64,000 nt of DNA from Siphonodentalium dalli. Lineage: Eukaryota > Mollusca > Scaphopoda > Gadilida > Siphonodentaliidae. Below the pieces are notes generated by a model. The model made no database searches and was not told the origin of the DNA. It was given only the letters and a program-made list of their open reading frames with translations. The position numbers and the translations under genes are program-made. Below, piece by piece: positions 60,804 to 64,000 of the stretch. Where the stretch lies: contig CP136062.1 of assembly GCA_032622095.1 (NCBI GenBank), positions 8,583,710 through 8,647,709 on the forward strand. Direction: 5' to 3'. Each line of letters begins with the position of its first letter. The first letter of the stretch is position 1.

Positions 60804-60812
60804 CCCTGTCAT

Positions 60813-61693
60813 GGATGCGATCAACCAGCATCGTGTACCTTACACCGTTGCAGGGACGTGGCAACAGTATATACACTGAAAATAGTGTTGACTTAACTGT
60901 TTGCTCAACAATTTGACTCCTATTTCTTTTTGCTAAATATGACGTGTACCGCCTCCTCTGGTCTGATCTCACCCTCGCGCGCGCTTCGGCTACTCCATTA
61001 GCAACTTTCCTTCATTATGGAGAGCAAATATATATTTTTTGAACATTCAGGGGCGAGTAATTCGCTTACAAAATTTTCATGGCATCGTTATCGGGGTGAC
61101 ATGTGACCATGCCATGTAAATTTGGTCGCGTTCGGAGATAATTCACTGCAACCTGCAGGTGTGCAACCATAAGTGGTAATACGGTGCACCATCTTCGATT
61201 TCTTTTAAGCTACAATATGACTTACATGTGGAACAACACTTTTCGCACCTATTCAATTTGAAGCCAAGTAGTTTGCATATAAAGCACGAAATGGTTGAAT
61301 TTTCGAAACCTTATCAAACTGAAATGTACAGCAAATTACGAGATACAAAACATTTGAGTTTATGTCGACCAATTTGATCAGAATTATTTGGTGTCTAGCA
61401 ATGGTTTTGGTATATCGACACCATTGCAAATCAATGTACATGTACATAGATGCGTGGATAAGTAGAGGTTAAAGCGTATATCGTAGCCATTTAACAATAT
61501 AGAACGAAATCGCTGTTCATTTGACAGGTCATATATAATTGAATAGATGTATATTGTGTGTGTATGTAAATGGGAAAACAAACATTACTGCTATTGTATT
61601 GTGTTTATTTCAGGCAACATATGCCCATATATAGTCATAATCCAACATATAATTACGAATTTTCGATATACTATATAGGTATGATTTCTTAAC
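60813..61693. other. AT-rich non-coding stretch
   Basis: No supported gene. Short CpG-rich phrase near 60972-60986 (ccctcgcgcgcgc) and a tacatgta palindrome near 61436. Confidence 0.4.
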
Positions 61694-62204
61694 ATAAGTT
61701 AAAGATACGGGCGGCGTTGGTGGTGGGTATGCTGTTAAAATAATCACATCCGTCAAAAACCGCCATAAACAGAAGGATTAGTAAAAATATAGAGACTTTG
61801 TTCTTATTTCAATCAGAAATATGACATAAACAGTATGTTATTGTCATTTTCCCCTTTTGTTGTGTAAACGAAAGCAAAAACGTTAAGTTTCCTGGTTTTT
61901 TTGTATGTCCGGATGTGGTAAACACAAAGAGCGTTATTTGTTAAGGTTTTCCTGATATGGAAATAATAAAGAGCGTTTATATCATTTGTGTGTGTTAACC
62001 AATATAATTGCACTGTGTTATATAAACAGAAGCACAACTTCTGTAACACGAGCAGTCTCTTGTTTACGTACAACATCGTACGTCTTGACGACAATATACT
62101 ATCTACGCGCTGATTATGTTTGGCATCGAGCGGAACTGTATATATTTTTGTGTTCCTTCTGTTAATGCCGATTTGGACAAATATAAATATTTCTGCAACA
62201 AACG
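61694..62204 (+). repeat. Right copy of the 0.5-kb flank repeat
   Basis: Matches 9276-9769 in order and orientation, including two aaagagcgtt motifs about 41 bases apart and the phrase ctgatatggaa. An open frame continuing rightwards (62120-62545) has a hydrophobic start but begins at TTG, and its N-terminal part lies in this repeat. A longer antisense frame (61813-62295) starts at GTG. Neither is supported as a gene. Confidence 0.6.
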
Positions 62205-63582
62205 CCGCCGTCCCTTTAGCCTCTGGTGTTCCTACTAGCAAGTCCACTCGTCTGCTTACAGTGTTAAATGTATTCCAAGCTACATCGACCAACACTTATA
62301 ATACACATGAAATATTGAGCAACAGTATAAAACTAGGCGGCTATCCGGGTGGATATGCTGATCTATTCGACTTGACACTGATATTAACACACATGGTGGT
62401 CAAATGCAGTGGATTTCTGCCAGTCATTATTCATCATCAAAGAAGCATGGAATTCCGTGCTGTCTGTATAGGCCAGAAATTCCCACCAGATGATACATTA
62501 CGTAATACGAACGCCCCGATGCTTGAAGGTTGCTCAATGTGTTGAGCAGATGTTTCTGCATTGGAACGCCGGGCTTTATTAGCTTCCGTTTTGTGTCTGT
62601 CTTTCATGAAAGTTATCCGACCTCCTGATATTTTAATTATCACATAAGAAACTAGATCGCACTATCGACTTCAAATGAGCCTTCTCAAATTAAATTATAT
62701 TGTGTATATATGTCACAAGTTAACTTTTGTATATGTATATACATGTATTGTACAATAATGGTCCCCATATTTGGAGGAATAAATATCTCTCTCGTGGTAT
62801 GACATTACACCTGAATGGTAAGCCCTAATGAATTAAACCAAACGGATCAGATTAATGGCAATGACATATAACAGGCAAGTATATTATTTATATTGTAAAT
62901 ACTGTTCATATATTATAATGTATCATTTGAAAATTTATGATGTAAGTCATGTTCATAAATGTAATATATGTTATCTTAATATCTATGTATTATTGGTCGA
63001 TAAGATTAAACAAATTGAATTGACCGGTGGAATAGAAAGTAGATTGCAGGACTGGGAAGTATATCATATATAGGCAAATTTGAGAACGTTCTAAACATTC
63101 ATAAAATGGCAGTTAAAACAGTTTTTAAAAAACTCTTGCCAGTGTGACTCCCACCCCCCCCCCATATTGCGTGCAAACAACAGTCGCTATCTTGGAACAG
63201 CATACCACAACTATAAGCACTGATCTCGGGTTATAATATGAAACGATCAATTGTGTTAATGCCATACTGACTAATATTATTGACATAATTAATGCTGTGC
63301 CAGCGTAACACAACACAGCCGACCCATAGCTATAATTATACAGTATTTCTCGCATTGTCGTTTATTTGTATGCCGTGATAATGGGTGGCTGAACACAACA
63401 GTCGGTTAAAGGTACTCAATTCGAATTAACGCTCGCAAATTAAGATTTCTCAGGCTCCGGGGTTAAAACATATACGATTCGAGTCGAGAAGACTAAATTG
63501 TCTAAAATCAAGTGGCTTTTTGTGTCAGATACTTGACAAACTGGCAGAATTTCGTTGAACAAAAAAATTATAAATAACAGGG
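62205..63582. other. AT-rich non-coding stretch
   Basis: The frame described above runs to 62545, ending in a cysteine-containing tail (EGCSMC). Without an ATG at its start or a family match I do not call it. Nothing else is recognisable. Confidence 0.35.
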
Positions 63583-63599
63583 TATATATATATATATAT
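63583..63599. repeat. (TA)n microsatellite
   Basis: About eight TA units followed by ctttattaacc. Confidence 0.85.
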
Positions 63600-64000
63600 C
63601 TTTATTAACCTCCATTAACGGAGATCATACATCAATACATTGTATGTGTTGTATAAACGAATTGGAGCGTTTTGTACACATAAAGGTGAGAGTGGTATTT
63701 ATAAACATTATTTAGTATATATACAAACAACATTTGAGCATAGAAAATGGCGGCAAAAAGTAACAACACTGAATTCCAGTACATTACAGCCGTATGAGCC
63801 GTATGGTCTATGTACCATATTAGAGTTTGATCACATTTAGTTAAGGAAAGTGTATATCGCATGCGTATAGATGTTGATCTTATGTTCACTAAGCCATGCT
63901 CCTTTTCACCCTCAAACATTTTAATGTCAACAAGACTTGCTTTTCTGGCAGGCAGCAAGCACACGCAAGCAATCGGGTATAGTCTTAACGGGCATTGTTT
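63600..64000. other. AT-rich non-coding stretch at window end
   Basis: Overlapping short frames on both strands, no motif, no RNA gene seen. Confidence 0.4.

Noticed and set aside
61813..62295. 160-codon minus-strand frame
   Set aside because: It starts at GTG, is antisense to the previous frame, lies largely in the flank repeat and has no recognisable domain.
62120..62545. 141-codon plus-strand frame with a hydrophobic start resembling a signal peptide
   Set aside because: It begins at TTG, an in-frame stop lies three codons upstream, and its N-terminal part lies in a diverged repeat whose other copy has no such frame. It could still be an exon, but nothing shows it.

Overview
Organism and overall character. 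The window looks like animal nuclear DNA, most likely a marine invertebrate and plausibly a mollusc. It is AT-rich and gene-poor. It contains many palindromic tacatgta-type tracts, several terminal-inverted-repeat elements, and an endonuclease/reverse-transcriptase LINE with a 2A-like N-terminal motif. The mollusc assignment is an inference from the repeat style, not from a host gene. I found no convincing host protein-coding gene; the only protein I recognise is the LINE polyprotein.

Layout. (1) 1-10275, left flank: a fold-back element (85-1476) abutting a second inverted-repeat element (1478-2775), a small inverted-repeat MITE-like element, a 142-bp near-perfect hairpin, low-copy diverged repeats and otherwise featureless AT-rich DNA. 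It ends at a 100-N gap. (2) 10376-52533, a 42-kb satellite complex, all in one orientation. Array A holds nine near-identical 1730-bp monomers plus a partial one. Spacer B1 (26198-30914) is a diverged monomer plus a 2.5-kb non-satellite insert carrying tandem tRNA-like Pol III units. Array C (30915-45227) is built mainly of 1953-bp monomers. Spacer B2 (45228-49750) is a second copy of B, 18.8 kb downstream. One A-type monomer plus a partial one follows, to 52533. (3) 52534-64000, right flank: a CpG-dense block at the satellite edge, a 5'-truncated LINE tail, a nearly complete LINE on the minus strand (about 56463-60803) and low-copy repeats.

How the satellite is built. A, B and C differ mostly in the copy number of two internal blocks: a roughly 211-223-bp module (one copy in A, two in C, two or three at junctions) and a roughly 292-bp sub-repeat (two in A and C, three in B). 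Several junctions fall at a (TAA)n microsatellite next to a hairpin with 11-bp arms. Deeper resemblance among the blocks suggests an ancestral repeat of about 150 bp around a motif like GGGCCNTAACTC. Array open frames mostly lack ATG starts and change frame between sub-repeats, so I treat the array as non-coding.

Most interesting signals: the nested satellite with microsatellite-anchored module gain and loss; the tRNA-like Pol III units inside the satellite spacer; the near-absence of variation among A monomers, which is either recent homogenisation or an assembly effect; and the LINE with a 2A-like ribosome-skipping motif.
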